Positions 19,701-27,670 are shown, counted from the stretch's first letter. The stretch is DNA of 64,000 bases from Bovifimicola ammoniilytica (GCF_025567085.1 NZ_JAOQJN010000008.1:1-64000); one strand, 5' to 3'. Notes: generated by a model from the letters alone, not told the origin. Made by a program: numbers and translations.

Positions 19701-21183
19701 TCAGAGCCGATTTTCTATCATAATCTGCCACTTTATAATCTAATACCGCTAGCTTATTATCTAAATCTTTAATCTCTGTCTTGAGTGCAGCTATAAGTTC
19801 TGTTTCATTTTCATTTATGCTTTTCTCTTCATTTATCTTAGAAGTAAGTTCGTTAATTCTCTCATCATCAGACATTTTTCGGATAGCAGCTAACTCTTTA
19901 AGATTATCAAGCAGAGTCTTATTATCCTTAAGAATATTATTCATTACAAGTTTAAGTTTATCATATTCTTTTTTACACTGTATATATTCAAGGTAATAAT
20001 TGCCACCCTCTAAGATATTTAATCTCTCTATAAATGCCTTGACTTCCTCATCTGTCTGCACAAGTTTTTCATTTTCTCTGCTTAACTCGGCCTCTAACTT
20101 CTCTAATTCTCCCATATCCACAAGCACTTTCGCTGTTTCAACTTTAGCCGACAGATTATTCTTCTCTGCTAACACATTTTTACGCTCGTTAAGTGCCGCT
20201 TCTAATTCTGACTTATTATTATTCTCTGATACTTCAAGAGAATTATATGCTTTCTTAATCTTTATAAATGCATTCTCAATACCAACATATAATTGTCTTA
20301 TTGATGAAATTCTTCCTGCAAAACCATCGATAATCTCTATCTGTCTGTCGAAGTTATTTATCTCCTCTTTCTTATTAGATAATTCTAATAATTTATCCTT
20401 GATATTAAGAAGTGTTTCGGCAAGATTTCCGTCCTCTGAATCATTTGCATACTTATTCCTGAACGATTTCTCGATTATCTCCTCAATCAATAAATCTTCC
20501 ACTACTTTTCTGGTGTTCTTGTAATTTGTCTCAAAATATGTTCTTACGTGTCCCTCTGTTTTATTAATTCCCCTGATAATCTCCCATTCACTTTCATATA
20601 AGCCATAGTCCGCTATGAATCTCTGATAATCACCTTTCCTTTCAAATATTTTGACTTCAAGATTGTAATCCTTACGCTGTAAATCTTTAAGATAATTCTT
20701 GAGTCCTGAATATGTAATTCTCTCACCATTCTGGGTAAGTGGGAAATTCTTTATATCATTGTCATTAAATTTTCTATAGAAAATGCAGTAATTAAAATAT
20801 TCAATCGCAGTTCCGTTTCTGCTTCCATCTGCATTTTCTTCAAACTCTCCCTGCTCCTTTGCCTTTCTGGCACAAAAACCGGTAAGCATATATTTAAAAC
20901 CATCTTTAATATGTACATCACTAAGACTCCATTCAATCATTGAATGGATGGTTGTACTTCCCTCATTTGTTCTGAATAATTTCTCTATAGGCTGTTTATC
21001 ATCAAGAGTACAATTCGGTATTAAATTCTGCAAAAGTAATAGCATTAATACACTTTTTCCACCACCATTTGCCAAGTCGTAAATGGTATTTTTACATGAA
21101 AAACGCATCATAAAATCGTCATAAAACTGCGTTCCGAAATTGTACTTTACATTATTTACTCTGATTCTGTTAATGTGTGGCAT
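16738..21183 (-). CDS. SMC/MukB-like condensin ATPase (JetC-like)
   Basis: 1481 aa, the size and layout of MukB/MksB/JetC. An N-terminal ATPase half has P-loop NGGGKS at residues 39-44. Long Lys/Glu/Leu-rich coiled coils follow (about 290-660 and 790-1330) around a hinge-like globular part near residues 640-760. The C-terminal half has a signature-like GSTGQSQG (about 1353) and a Walker B Asp in VIFIDNPFG (about 1396). The residue after that Asp is Asn, where SMC proteins have the catalytic Glu. Family knowledge: these ATPases extrude DNA loops with a kleisin and a KITE subunit. Here those are the two upstream genes. AAGGAG precedes the ATG, and the gene is 20 bp behind the KITE-like gene. 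Confidence 0.85.
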   Translation of the reverse strand: MPHINRIRVNNVKYNFGTQFYDDFMMRFSCKNTIYDLANGGGKSVLMLLLLQNLIPNCTLDDKQPIEKLFRTNEGSTTIHSMIEWSLSDVHIKDGFKYMLTGFCARKAKEQGEFEENADGSRNGTAIEYFNYCIFYRKFNDNDIKNFPLTQNGERITYSGLKNYLKDLQRKDYNLEVKIFERKGDYQRFIADYGLYESEWEIIRGINKTEGHVRTYFETNYKNTRKVVEDLLIEEIIEKSFRNKYANDSEDGNLAETLLNIKDKLLELSNKKEEINNFDRQIEIIDGFAGRISSIRQLYVGIENAFIKIKKAYNSLEVSENNNKSELEAALNERKNVLAEKNNLSAKVETAKVLVDMGELEKLEAELSRENEKLVQTDEEVKAFIERLNILEGGNYYLEYIQCKKEYDKLKLVMNNILKDNKTLLDNLKELAAIRKMSDDERINELTSKINEEKSINENETELIAALKTEIKDLDNKLAVLDYKVADYDRKSALINKEIIDKKNMTSLLLPTDADKMCAADRDKLAAINDKAEELESKCETKSGEVITLRLKLRENDYKLNDLEKRKNIIEENNNKLLNSSEKLSKLKQVYDAEELEELLKKIEKTYKNMLNASSEAEKKLVEIDRQLKALELGRVVNESAALSEVLEYIRRYHSNTAVSGAQYLAELPEETRFELVKYNPVLPYAIIVKDNFEQTIMDTRLKENLENGYTVPIINGTKLAEENVELINSENVFFIGENAEEFSSDKIKQNIERIKLLQEKLNKEYLRKLENEQVVKEDYLFINHIVNDVNDEEILNPKKALEKVNSEILGKIEVSKNLKEEIAFTENDIRNVKEELADLRKEKEETEQEINVLSEISRLITESNVVSDEKTKASTELERLKKEATDSSKRLAATENMSKQRQIRINSMEEELDTIKKDWSEKYSSYYDETVYKEVRDNEAKYNGRSRDDIETELMALIESLKKENYAVADKEKLLNNYQVSMEKNLQHIDYMGVDIEVLKNQYDNNELVVTSPKDLSDIKRQADRHKAVKKEIRQSIQEMRSNADKLKGKISHAINIITDKYGEFDKNLIKESEIDTFLNENARLLSDLTDKTDRLAGAISEMERKAVTINMLKRDINKLMTKSDIKPDIKAGTFEENADIEAECKNVSEQLDKFIDEKYKRSEEFEREMSLLNDTLKKLNAFELASEIRMNVSMPADLDETDELIKMLKETNEYINLEKQRILKGIEDMQVIKDNFENQCIQTCTNIKTELDRLSKLSRITMEDETIPVINLRIPYVKEEVYKDRMSEYIDRVAKGADSFEKTEDKLKYIRNNLSWKKMFSVIVTDMNSIKLNLYKRERIADQSRFLPYEEAVGSTGQSQGIYIQFLISIINYISSINSKNADASKLKKVIFIDNPFGAAKDIYIWEPIFKLLKTNNVQLIVPARGATPAISGRFDVNYVLGQKISNGRQQTVVVDYFSNVNNDELDYTTLSYEQTALF

Positions 21184-21203
21184 AATTACTCCTTTTTTAT
21201 TTT

Positions 21204-21899
21204 TTATTTCATTATCTCGTATAATCTTCCTTTATATTCTTCGAAATAATTACTTACAAGTGCTTTGAATCTCTTCTTAGGGTAGTATCTTTCATTATTT
21301 TCAATTAATAATTCCTGCTTTAATAAGAAGTTCAACGTCATTTTGACAAAACCAACCTTAGAACCTCTTGCTGCTCTTGCATTAGTTTCTTCATTTGCTA
21401 CGATAGGCAAGTCTTCCCATACAAGTGCAATCGTCTTAAAGCTGTTCTCTTCGACTTCATTGAGTGATAAAACCGACAGATTATTTATCACCCCAGATAA
21501 CGAACTGTCTACAGAGTTAATAATATCATCAACTTTAACATACTCATTGAAAGTTACATTTCTTGTATCATTATAAAACCAGGTTATTACATTATAAATA
21601 ATAAAATAACATAAGAATAATTCCCTGTTCAGTTTAACACCTATCTCTTTCTTAAGCTCATCATTAGAATATCCAAATACCCTGTTATTCTCACCTGCAG
21701 ATGCGAATATAGAGTTCTCATATTCATATAAAGACAGATTCATATTCTTGCAAATAGTATTTGTAATATCATAGACTTCGCTGTTATCCATATATTCATC
21801 ATATAAAGAAGCCGTTTCCTTAGAATCCCTGCTGATTTCTTCACCTACTATCAGCTTCGACACTATTTCTAACGCCTTAGATAAATTCCTATTTTCCAC
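21204..21899 (-). CDS. MukE/JetB-like KITE subunit of condensin (DUF6063-type)
   Basis: About 231 aa. I place the start at GTG 21899, which has GGAG 6 bases upstream; an ATG at 21911 lies on that ribosome-binding site. The protein is helical with winged-helix character: LFLCYFIIYNVITWFYND in the middle, and a C-terminal SKVGFVKMTLNFLLKQELLIENNERYYPKKRFKAL, a typical wing with final helix. Position between the MukF/JetA-like and MukB/JetC-like genes identifies it as the small KITE-type subunit. The 126 bp before it are occupied by repeat E3, which supplies the ribosome-binding site. Confidence 0.7.
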   Translation of the reverse strand: MENRNLSKALEIVSKLIVGEEISRDSKETASLYDEYMDNSEVYDITNTICKNMNLSLYEYENSIFASAGENNRVFGYSNDELKKEIGVKLNRELFLCYFIIYNVITWFYNDTRNVTFNEYVKVDDIINSVDSSLSGVINNLSVLSLNEVEENSFKTIALVWEDLPIVANEETNARAARGSKVGFVKMTLNFLLKQELLIENNERYYPKKRFKALVSNYFEEYKGRLYEIMK

Positions 21900-22041
21900 T
21901 TTCTGCTCCATTCCGCAGGCATCTATGCCGGAGGAATCGCGAGCTAAATTCCGAATTTAGCTCTGCGATAAATACTAATTGCGATGCCTGCAACGCAATT
22001 AGTTGTGAGAAAAATAATCGCATCAGCATTATTTTTCTCAC
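21889..22041 (-). CDS. Small ORF carried by repeat E3
   Basis: 50 codons starting at GTG 22041, encoding VRKIMLMRLFF... to ...CLRNGAESGK. The GTG overlaps the stop of the MukF-like gene (GTGA), and the ORF runs through the whole repeat into the first codons of the MukE-like gene, ending at TAG 21889. It could keep ribosomes moving across the insertion. It may be a by-product of the repeat; I recall similar short hypothetical proteins in Lachnospiraceae but could not check. Confidence 0.3.
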   Translation of the reverse strand: MRKIMLMRLFFSQLIALQASQLVFIAELNSEFSSRFLRHRCLRNGAESGK

Positions 22042-22052
22042 TGTGCTCCATT
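21904..22052 (-). repeat. Dispersed hairpin repeat, family E, variant copy 3, with 9-bp flanking direct repeats
   Basis: It consists of consecutive hairpins: GTGAGAAAAATAAT (22005-22018) with its perfect complement at 22028-22041; ACTAATTGCG (21974-21983) with 21994-22003; GAGCTAAATT (21941-21950) with 21954-21963; and GGCAT/ATGCC at 21918-21929. The first hairpin matches the start of copies 1 and 2. TGCTCCATT occurs at both edges (21904-21912 and 22044-22052), like a target-site duplication. Confidence 0.75.
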
Positions 22053-23564
22053 TCTGAAATGTACATTTACAATTTCATTTCCCATATTCTCAAGTATTTC
22101 ATTATCCTCCAGGAAATCTATCCTGAAAGTCAGATATTTATATTTTGCGCCACCACTTTCTTCTGTTATGACTTTCTTCATAAAGCCCTCTAAGAATGTG
22201 TCTGGTTTCTCTATTACTTCACTCATATCATATAATGATTTCTGGCACAAATGTGTTACAAACGAATAATAGTCTCCATTCTTAAGTACATTTTTACCAA
22301 GTTTTTTAACGAGTTCTTCATTATATTGCATTAAATCAAACTCTTCATTTGCAATCAGCATATCGAATAAAATCATTAAGAATATTCTATGATTTTCAGA
22401 TATTCTATCATCTTCTATTTCATCATCATATTTGAAATTCTCATCATACTTATTTTCATTAATCTTTTCGCCATCTTCCATTGCTTCCGTTCTCATATTT
22501 AACATATTATCAAGCAATGTAAGCGAAAATGTTTTCTTAACATTTAGCTTAAGCAATGGCTTTGTAAACAGATTAAGGTTGTCTGTATTATCACTTTTGA
22601 TCATATCACTTAGCACTTTTCTAAAATCAAATGATGATTTTAATCTGTTGAACTTCGCCTGAACAACCATTTCATCAGCTTTTGCCTGCAATATGGTGCA
22701 GGCATTCAGAAGTTCACTGTGCTTGTTCATTGCCCTGTTTAATTCACTCTCTAAGTGATATATGTCCTCCATTGCCTCGTAGAATTTATTATCTTCCTCG
22801 CCTGCCCTTAATGCCTGCTCTATTAATTGTTTATTCTTATCGAATAGCTTCTGCTCTTCATCAAACCACTTTACGGTTGTCTTAATAAAGCTTTCGTATG
22901 CCTTGATTCCCTCGAATATATCATAGCTAAGTATTCCTAATATCTCATTTTTCTTAGAAATAAGCCGGCTTACCTCGTTATTTATTCGTGATACCACCTC
23001 TGTACCACCCTTAAAATTTCTTGTCGAAATCATCTTAGTAAGCAGGACTTGTGCTATGGTTATATTGCTCTCATCTTTTATCTCCTTGGTATCAAGATAG
23101 AATTCTATTGCATCAGAGGTTATATAATACACCACATTATCATCTACTATTTTGTTGTCAAGTATCTTCGTCCTTACTGTCTTACGCTGCTTAGATACCG
23201 GATCAAAATATTCATAAGAAAATGGTTTACCATCATTTTTTAATTTGTCAAATATATATGCAATCAGTTCCTTTTCTTCGTCTTCTTCTATCACAAGTTC
23301 AAAATCACGTTTCAATACATCTTGCATAAATGTCATATATTCGTTATATGTAACCATTTTCTCTCGAAAATTATTTTCTTCAATAAAAAAGCGCAATACT
23401 GCCATCACAATATATCCCATATCAAGTACAGCAAATTTTCCCTCTTTATATTGACTTAGAGAAATATCTGCTAATTTGAAAAATGGGTAATATTTTCTGA
23501 TATTCAGCATACGCTCATTATGGTCGTAAACTATATCCCTGACTAATGTATATTCCTCGGACAT
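22038..23564 (-). CDS. MukF/JetA-like kleisin subunit of condensin
   Basis: 508 aa. The N-terminal part (about 30-170) looks like a winged-helix domain (AVLDMGYIVMAVLRFFIEENNF... YITSDAIEFYLDTKEI). The middle is a long helical bundle (about 175-330). An acidic linker lies near 365-390 (NENKYDENFKYDDEIEDD), and the C-terminus is another helical/winged-helix segment (YKYLTFRIDFLEDN). This is the architecture of MukF/MksF/JetA kleisins, and it matches proteins that current annotation calls Wadjet JetA family. It bridges the two ATPase heads (family knowledge). It is 17 bp behind the Cys-rich small gene and would form one operon with it and recR. Confidence 0.75.
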   Translation of the reverse strand: MSEEYTLVRDIVYDHNERMLNIRKYYPFFKLADISLSQYKEGKFAVLDMGYIVMAVLRFFIEENNFREKMVTYNEYMTFMQDVLKRDFELVIEEDEEKELIAYIFDKLKNDGKPFSYEYFDPVSKQRKTVRTKILDNKIVDDNVVYYITSDAIEFYLDTKEIKDESNITIAQVLLTKMISTRNFKGGTEVVSRINNEVSRLISKKNEILGILSYDIFEGIKAYESFIKTTVKWFDEEQKLFDKNKQLIEQALRAGEEDNKFYEAMEDIYHLESELNRAMNKHSELLNACTILQAKADEMVVQAKFNRLKSSFDFRKVLSDMIKSDNTDNLNLFTKPLLKLNVKKTFSLTLLDNMLNMRTEAMEDGEKINENKYDENFKYDDEIEDDRISENHRIFLMILFDMLIANEEFDLMQYNEELVKKLGKNVLKNGDYYSFVTHLCQKSLYDMSEVIEKPDTFLEGFMKKVITEESGGAKYKYLTFRIDFLEDNEILENMGNEIVNVHFRNGAQ

Positions 23565-23581
23565 GGTATATTCAACCTTTC

Positions 23582-23821
23582 TTATTCTTTAGGACATTTG
23601 TGTAACTGTTTAGTGTTACAATCCTGTATAGTTCCTTTACTGCAAGCAACTAATTCACCTTTGCAGAAGCAGAAACCATTATTATCTCTAATCTTTTTCT
23701 CTACTTCCTTTTGTTCTTCAAGTATACATTTTCTTACCTGTTTAACATTGCAATCCTGAACTCGTCCTTGACTACAATCAACTAATTCACCTTTATAAAA
23801 ACAAAAGCTTTTTCCTGCCAT
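23582..23821 (-). CDS. Small Cys-rich protein with internal duplication
   Basis: 79 aa made of two copies of a 29-residue unit: SFCFYKGELVDCSQGRVQDC (residues 5-24) plus NVKQVRKC, and the second copy beginning NGFCFCKGELVACSKGTIQD. Each unit has Cys at matching places (C-x-KGELV-x-C-S-x-G-x-x-Q-D-C-N-x-K-Q-x-x-K-C), four to five Cys per unit, joined by a Lys/Glu-rich helix. The spacing could bind metal or form disulfides, but no known finger motif fits. There is no signal peptide, so it is cytoplasmic. It sits between recR and the condensin kleisin gene, 17 and 40 bp away. Function unknown. Confidence 0.75.
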   Translation of the reverse strand: MAGKSFCFYKGELVDCSQGRVQDCNVKQVRKCILEEQKEVEKKIRDNNGFCFCKGELVACSKGTIQDCNTKQLHKCPKE

Positions 23822-23861
23822 ATTTTCTCCATTCCATCAACGCAAAACGTCGAAAGCTATT

Positions 23862-24458
23862 CTACATATCTGTTCTTCCTTCTAACGCCTTAAGTAGTGT
23901 AACAGAATCTACATATTCTAAATCTCCACCTACCGGAACACCACTAGCTATTCTGGTGACCTTAATACCTGTTGGCTTGATTAATTTGCTGATATATACT
24001 GCGGTTGTCTCTCCCTCTAGACTAGAGTTTGTAGCTATAATAACCTCGTCTATATCACCTCTTAACCTTTCCATCAATTCTTTTAACTTAATATCATTGG
24101 GTCCGATTCCAAGCATTGGAGATATGGCACCATGAAGTACATGATATACTCCATTATACTGTCCTGTTTTCTCATATGCCGCTAAATCCCTGGTATTCTC
24201 TACAACCATAATTGTCTTATGATCTCGTTTCTGACTCTTGCATATAGGGCATAGTTCATCATCAGTAAGTGTGTAACATTCTTTACAATATCTTACATTG
24301 TTCTTAGCCGAGGTTATCGCATCAGTTAATGCCTTAACCTGTTCCTGTGGCATATTGATTATATGAAAAGCAAGACGTCCGGCGGATTTTGCACCTATCC
24401 CCGGAAGTCTCGAAAATTCTTCTATTAACTTAGATATATGACTACTGTAATAATCCAT
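23862..24458 (-). CDS. recR: Recombination mediator RecR
   Basis: 198 aa, the normal RecR length. N-terminal helix-hairpin-helix (LSRLPGIGAKSAGRLAFHI), a four-Cys zinc motif (CKECYTLTDDELCPICKSQ), a Toprim domain (IMVVENTRDLAAYEKTG... LMERLRGDIDEVIIATNSSLEGETTAVYI) and the C-terminal ASGVPVGGDLEYVDSVTLLKALEGR. With RecF and RecO it loads RecA on gapped DNA (family knowledge). It is in the conserved dnaX-ybaB-recR order, 73 bp behind ybaB. Confidence 0.98.
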   Translation of the reverse strand: MDYYSSHISKLIEEFSRLPGIGAKSAGRLAFHIINMPQEQVKALTDAITSAKNNVRYCKECYTLTDDELCPICKSQKRDHKTIMVVENTRDLAAYEKTGQYNGVYHVLHGAISPMLGIGPNDIKLKELMERLRGDIDEVIIATNSSLEGETTAVYISKLIKPTGIKVTRIASGVPVGGDLEYVDSVTLLKALEGRTDM

Positions 24459-24531
24459 CTTTAGTCCCCATTCCTACACATTAATTGTGTATTAGGTTTT
24501 ATTTAATTTTGATTAGGATATCATTCAGTTC

Positions 24532-24888
24532 TTAGAATGGAAAGCCTCCGCCTAATCCACCAAGTCCACCTGTAATCTTAGCCATAGACTGTTGTGATAA
24601 TTCTTCCATCTTTCTAAGTGCTTCATTTGTAGCTGCTACGATTAAATCTTCTAACATCTCGATGTCATCAGGATCAACAACCTCTTCTGCTAACTTAACC
24701 TTAACAACTTCTTTCTTACCTGAAACAGTGACTTCTACAGCACCGCCTCCGGCAGTTGCAGTAACTTCCTTCTCTTCTAATTCCTTAGTGGTTTCTTCCA
24801 TCTGTCTCTGCATTTTCTGTGCCTGTTTCATAAGATTGTTCATATTTCCCGGCATTCCTCCTGGAAAGCCTCCACCTCTTTTTGCCAT
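24532..24888 (-). CDS. ybaB: YbaB/EbfC nucleoid-associated protein
   Basis: 118 aa. A Gly/Met-rich N-terminus (MAKRGGGFPGGMPGNMN), the helix NLMKQAQKMQRQMEETTKELEEKEVTATAGGGAVEVTVSGKKEVVKV split over the typical YbaB helix and strands, then DPDDIEMLEDLIVAATNEALRK, and a Gly-rich tail ending FPF. YbaB/EbfC dimers bind DNA. The gene starts 3 bp after dnaX ends and forms the usual dnaX-ybaB-recR cluster. Confidence 0.97.
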   Translation of the reverse strand: MAKRGGGFPGGMPGNMNNLMKQAQKMQRQMEETTKELEEKEVTATAGGGAVEVTVSGKKEVVKVKLAEEVVDPDDIEMLEDLIVAATNEALRKMEELSQQSMAKITGGLGGLGGGFPF

Positions 24889-24891
24889 GAC

Positions 24892-26490
24892 TTAAAAGTC
24901 CTCCTCTTCTTCATTTTCATCATTTACTTCTTCAACATTGAAATTAATACTGTCTATATCAAGACTCATATATGACGTTTCATAATTCTCTTTAGAATTT
25001 AAGCATCTGAGTTCCACAGGTACTTCTTTACCTATAGCTCTGGCTATCTCATCTTTAATAAGTTTAATATTATCAGGCCTGTTATCCTGTTCCCAGTCAA
25101 TTGAGGAATCATATACAATGCACAAAACTGAATTCTCATCGATACTCAGTCTGTTCTTTCTTATACCTACTCCTAAATGTCCTGTTATATTTCTTGTAAT
25201 ACTCTGCCAGTTGTCTGCCACCTTTTTTATCTCTTCAGGTATAGCCATCTCTAACTTCTTAACTACTTTATCAGATTCATTTGAATTTTCATTTATATTT
25301 GCCTCTGGTCTGCTAGACATATTATCTATTAGTATACCATTTTCCAGTTTTTTTTCAATATTATAAACTCTGTTTTTAAGCGACTCGTAATCTACTTCCA
25401 TCGCCGGCTGCATAAGTTTTATTATGCCTATCTCTATTAACACACGTTTCTGTGAGGAATATTTTATCTGATTAGTAAGTTCAGAAAGTATTCTTATATA
25501 ACGCATTATGGTATCCACATCCAGCATACCTGCTTCTTCCTTTAATGCTTCTAATCTCTCACTCGACATATCGATTATCTCGTCTGCATCATCAGAAGTC
25601 TTTAATAAAAGCATATTTCTTAAATACCATGTAAAATCTACTACAAATTGTGATAAATCTCGTCCATAGCTAATCATTTCTTCAAGTAACTTCATGCATT
25701 CCACAGTATTTTCACTGATAACGGCTCTTAACATATTACTGAATACATCTGTATCCACCGCACCTAATATATCAAGTGTCTTATCATATGTCAGTGCCTC
25801 GCCTATACTAAATGCTTCACACTGGTCTAAGAGACTTAGCGCATCTCTAAGTGAACCATCGGCAGTTTTCGCAATAAAGCGGAGGGCTTTGTCCTCGACC
25901 TCCATATGCTCAATATCTGCAAGCTCTTTTAATCTGTCTTTGATTACATCTACGGAAATATGTTTAAAATCATATCTCTGACATCTCGAAAGTATGGTTA
26001 TCGGTATCTTATGCGCTTCTGTAGTAGCTAATATAAATATAACATATTCAGGTGGTTCCTCTAATGTTTTTAACAACGCATTAAACGCACTTGTTGATAA
26101 CATATGAACCTCATCTACTATATATACCTTATATCTTCCCTCTGTCGGACGATACTGTACTTCGTCCACAATCTGTCTGATATTCTCAACACCATTATTC
26201 GATGCCGCATCCATTTCGATAACATTCATAGAGATTCCAGCACTGATTGCCTTACATGTAGGACATTCATTACATGGATTACCATTTACAGGGTGTTCAC
26301 AATTCACTGCCTTGGCAAATATTTTAGCAACAGTAGTCTTACCTGTTCCTCTTGTTCCACAGAATAAATATGCATGTCCTATTCTTCCCGATACAATCTG
26401 ATTACTTAATGTTGTTGTAATATGCTCCTGACCTTTAACATCATTATAGTTATCTGGTCTGAATTTTCTATATAAAGCTGTATAAGACAT
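24892..26490 (-). CDS. dnaX: DNA polymerase III subunit gamma/tau
   Basis: 532 aa. Clamp-loader AAA+ domain with Walker A GTRGTGKTT (about 45-53), the four-Cys zinc module (NCEHPVNGNPCNECPTCKAI), Walker B and sensor motifs (VYIVDEVHML, LLKTLEEPPEYVIFILATTE) and the SRC arginine finger (ILSRCQRYDF). Oligomerisation domain III follows to about 365, then a linker and a tau-type C-terminal domain ending in an acidic tail. I saw no slippery frameshift site that would yield gamma. It is 6 bp behind the phosphofructokinase gene. Confidence 0.98.
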   Translation of the reverse strand: MSYTALYRKFRPDNYNDVKGQEHITTTLSNQIVSGRIGHAYLFCGTRGTGKTTVAKIFAKAVNCEHPVNGNPCNECPTCKAISAGISMNVIEMDAASNNGVENIRQIVDEVQYRPTEGRYKVYIVDEVHMLSTSAFNALLKTLEEPPEYVIFILATTEAHKIPITILSRCQRYDFKHISVDVIKDRLKELADIEHMEVEDKALRFIAKTADGSLRDALSLLDQCEAFSIGEALTYDKTLDILGAVDTDVFSNMLRAVISENTVECMKLLEEMISYGRDLSQFVVDFTWYLRNMLLLKTSDDADEIIDMSSERLEALKEEAGMLDVDTIMRYIRILSELTNQIKYSSQKRVLIEIGIIKLMQPAMEVDYESLKNRVYNIEKKLENGILIDNMSSRPEANINENSNESDKVVKKLEMAIPEEIKKVADNWQSITRNITGHLGVGIRKNRLSIDENSVLCIVYDSSIDWEQDNRPDNIKLIKDEIARAIGKEVPVELRCLNSKENYETSYMSLDIDSINFNVEEVNDENEEEEDF

Positions 26491-26496
26491 TTTTAA

Positions 26497-27567
26497 TTAA
26501 TCTCCAAAACTAATTCCTATTAATTTAGCCTCTTTGATAACAGACGAATCAGGATTAACACCTTTTAATCTGCCTGCCACTTCTTCAAGAGGTACTTTGA
26601 TGATTTCACCATCGTGCATTCCAACCATATATCCATATTCTTTATTAAGGATAAGTCTGGCTGCTGCCGCACCGAATCTTGTAGAAAGAACTCTGTCATA
26701 TGGACAAGGACTACCACCTCTCTGTGTGTGTCCCGGAATTGTAACTCTTATCTCATGACCTGTTTTCGCCTGAATCTGCGCTCCTAATTCATATGAAATA
26801 GATGGATATGGCGAATTAGCTTTCTTCTCTTTAAGTTTCTTCTTAGAAAGCTTAGCATCTTCTTTAGATATCGCACCCTCTGCCACTGCAAGAATTGAAA
26901 ATCTCTTGCCCTCTTTTGTTCTCTTGTCAATAGCTTCAACTACTTTGTCTATATCATATGGTATCTCAGGTAAAAGGATAATATCCGCACCGCCTGCAAT
27001 TCCTGCGTGTAATGTAAGCCAGCCGACTTTATGTCCCATTACTTCCACGATAAATACACGACCATGTGATGCTGCTGTTGTGTGTATACAATCTATTGCA
27101 TTAGTAGCGATGTTAACCGCACTCTGAAAACCAAATGTTATATCTGTACCATAAATATCATTATCAATTGTCTTAGGAAGTGTAACTACGTTTAATCCCT
27201 CTTCACGAAGCAGGTTAGCTGTCTTATGTGTTCCATTACCTCCAAGAATAACAAGACATTCTATCTTAAGCTTCTTATAAGTATCTTTCATGGCTTTAAC
27301 TTTATCAAGTCCGTTGGCATCAGGTTCTCTCATTAACTTAAATGGCTGTCTCGATGTTCCGATAATTGTTCCACCCTCTGTTAATATTCCTGAGAAATCT
27401 TTAGGCTCTAATTTTCTGTAATTACAATACATCAGTCCCTTATAACCCTCTAAGAAACCAATTATCTCTACATCTTTCATATTCTCATAAAGTGCCTTTG
27501 CAACACCTCGCATAGAGGCATTAAGACTCTGACAGTCTCCTCCACTTGTAAGCATTCCTATTCTCAT
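26497..27567 (-). CDS. 6-phosphofructokinase family enzyme
   Basis: 356 aa. N-terminal GMLTSGGDCQSLNASMRG in place of the usual GGDAPGLNA, the motif LVILGGNGTHKTA where GGDGS is usual, then LPKTIDNDIYGTD with the catalytic Asp in TIDND, GWLTLHAGIAGGAD, and GHTQRGGSPCPYDR. Residues equivalent to E. coli 103/104/124 are Asn/Gly/Lys. Gly104 suggests ATP rather than PPi as phosphoryl donor, while Lys124 is found in group III and PPi enzymes. The donor is therefore uncertain. It carries out, or reverses, the fructose-6-phosphate to fructose-1,6-bisphosphate step of glycolysis. First gene of the dnaX-ybaB-recR transcript, with a promoter at 27627-27655. Confidence 0.88.
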   Translation of the reverse strand: MRIGMLTSGGDCQSLNASMRGVAKALYENMKDVEIIGFLEGYKGLMYCNYRKLEPKDFSGILTEGGTIIGTSRQPFKLMREPDANGLDKVKAMKDTYKKLKIECLVILGGNGTHKTANLLREEGLNVVTLPKTIDNDIYGTDITFGFQSAVNIATNAIDCIHTTAASHGRVFIVEVMGHKVGWLTLHAGIAGGADIILLPEIPYDIDKVVEAIDKRTKEGKRFSILAVAEGAISKEDAKLSKKKLKEKKANSPYPSISYELGAQIQAKTGHEIRVTIPGHTQRGGSPCPYDRVLSTRFGAAAARLILNKEYGYMVGMHDGEIIKVPLEEVAGRLKGVNPDSSVIKEAKLIGISFGD

Positions 27568-27626
27568 TTACGATACCACCTTTCTTATGTCTGCATTTTG
27601 TCTGTATTTCAAACTCATATAATAAT

Positions 27627-27655
27627 ATTTTACTTAAATTAGCCGATTAATTCAA
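27627..27655 (-). promoter_or_regulatory. Promoter of the pfk-dnaX-ybaB-recR operon
   Basis: Minus strand: -35 TTGAAT (27650-27655), 17-bp spacer, -10 TAAAAT (27627-27632), about 60 bp before the phosphofructokinase start. Repeat B1 lies just upstream. Confidence 0.65.
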
Positions 27656-27670
27656 CTGTTTTATTAAAAA

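Noticed and set aside
17204..20524. Several plus-strand ORFs of 70-175 codons opposite the condensin ATPase gene
   Set aside because: Antisense of coiled-coil codons; Ser/Leu/Phe-rich with no domain, and the minus-strand frame is clearly coding.
13230..23564. Complete Wadjet defence system
   Set aside because: No JetD-like Toprim nuclease is present and the setting is a core replication/repair operon, so the defence label was not given.
26497..27567. PPi-dependent phosphofructokinase
   Set aside because: Lys124 fits, but position 104 is Gly rather than Asp, so a firm PPi call is not supported.
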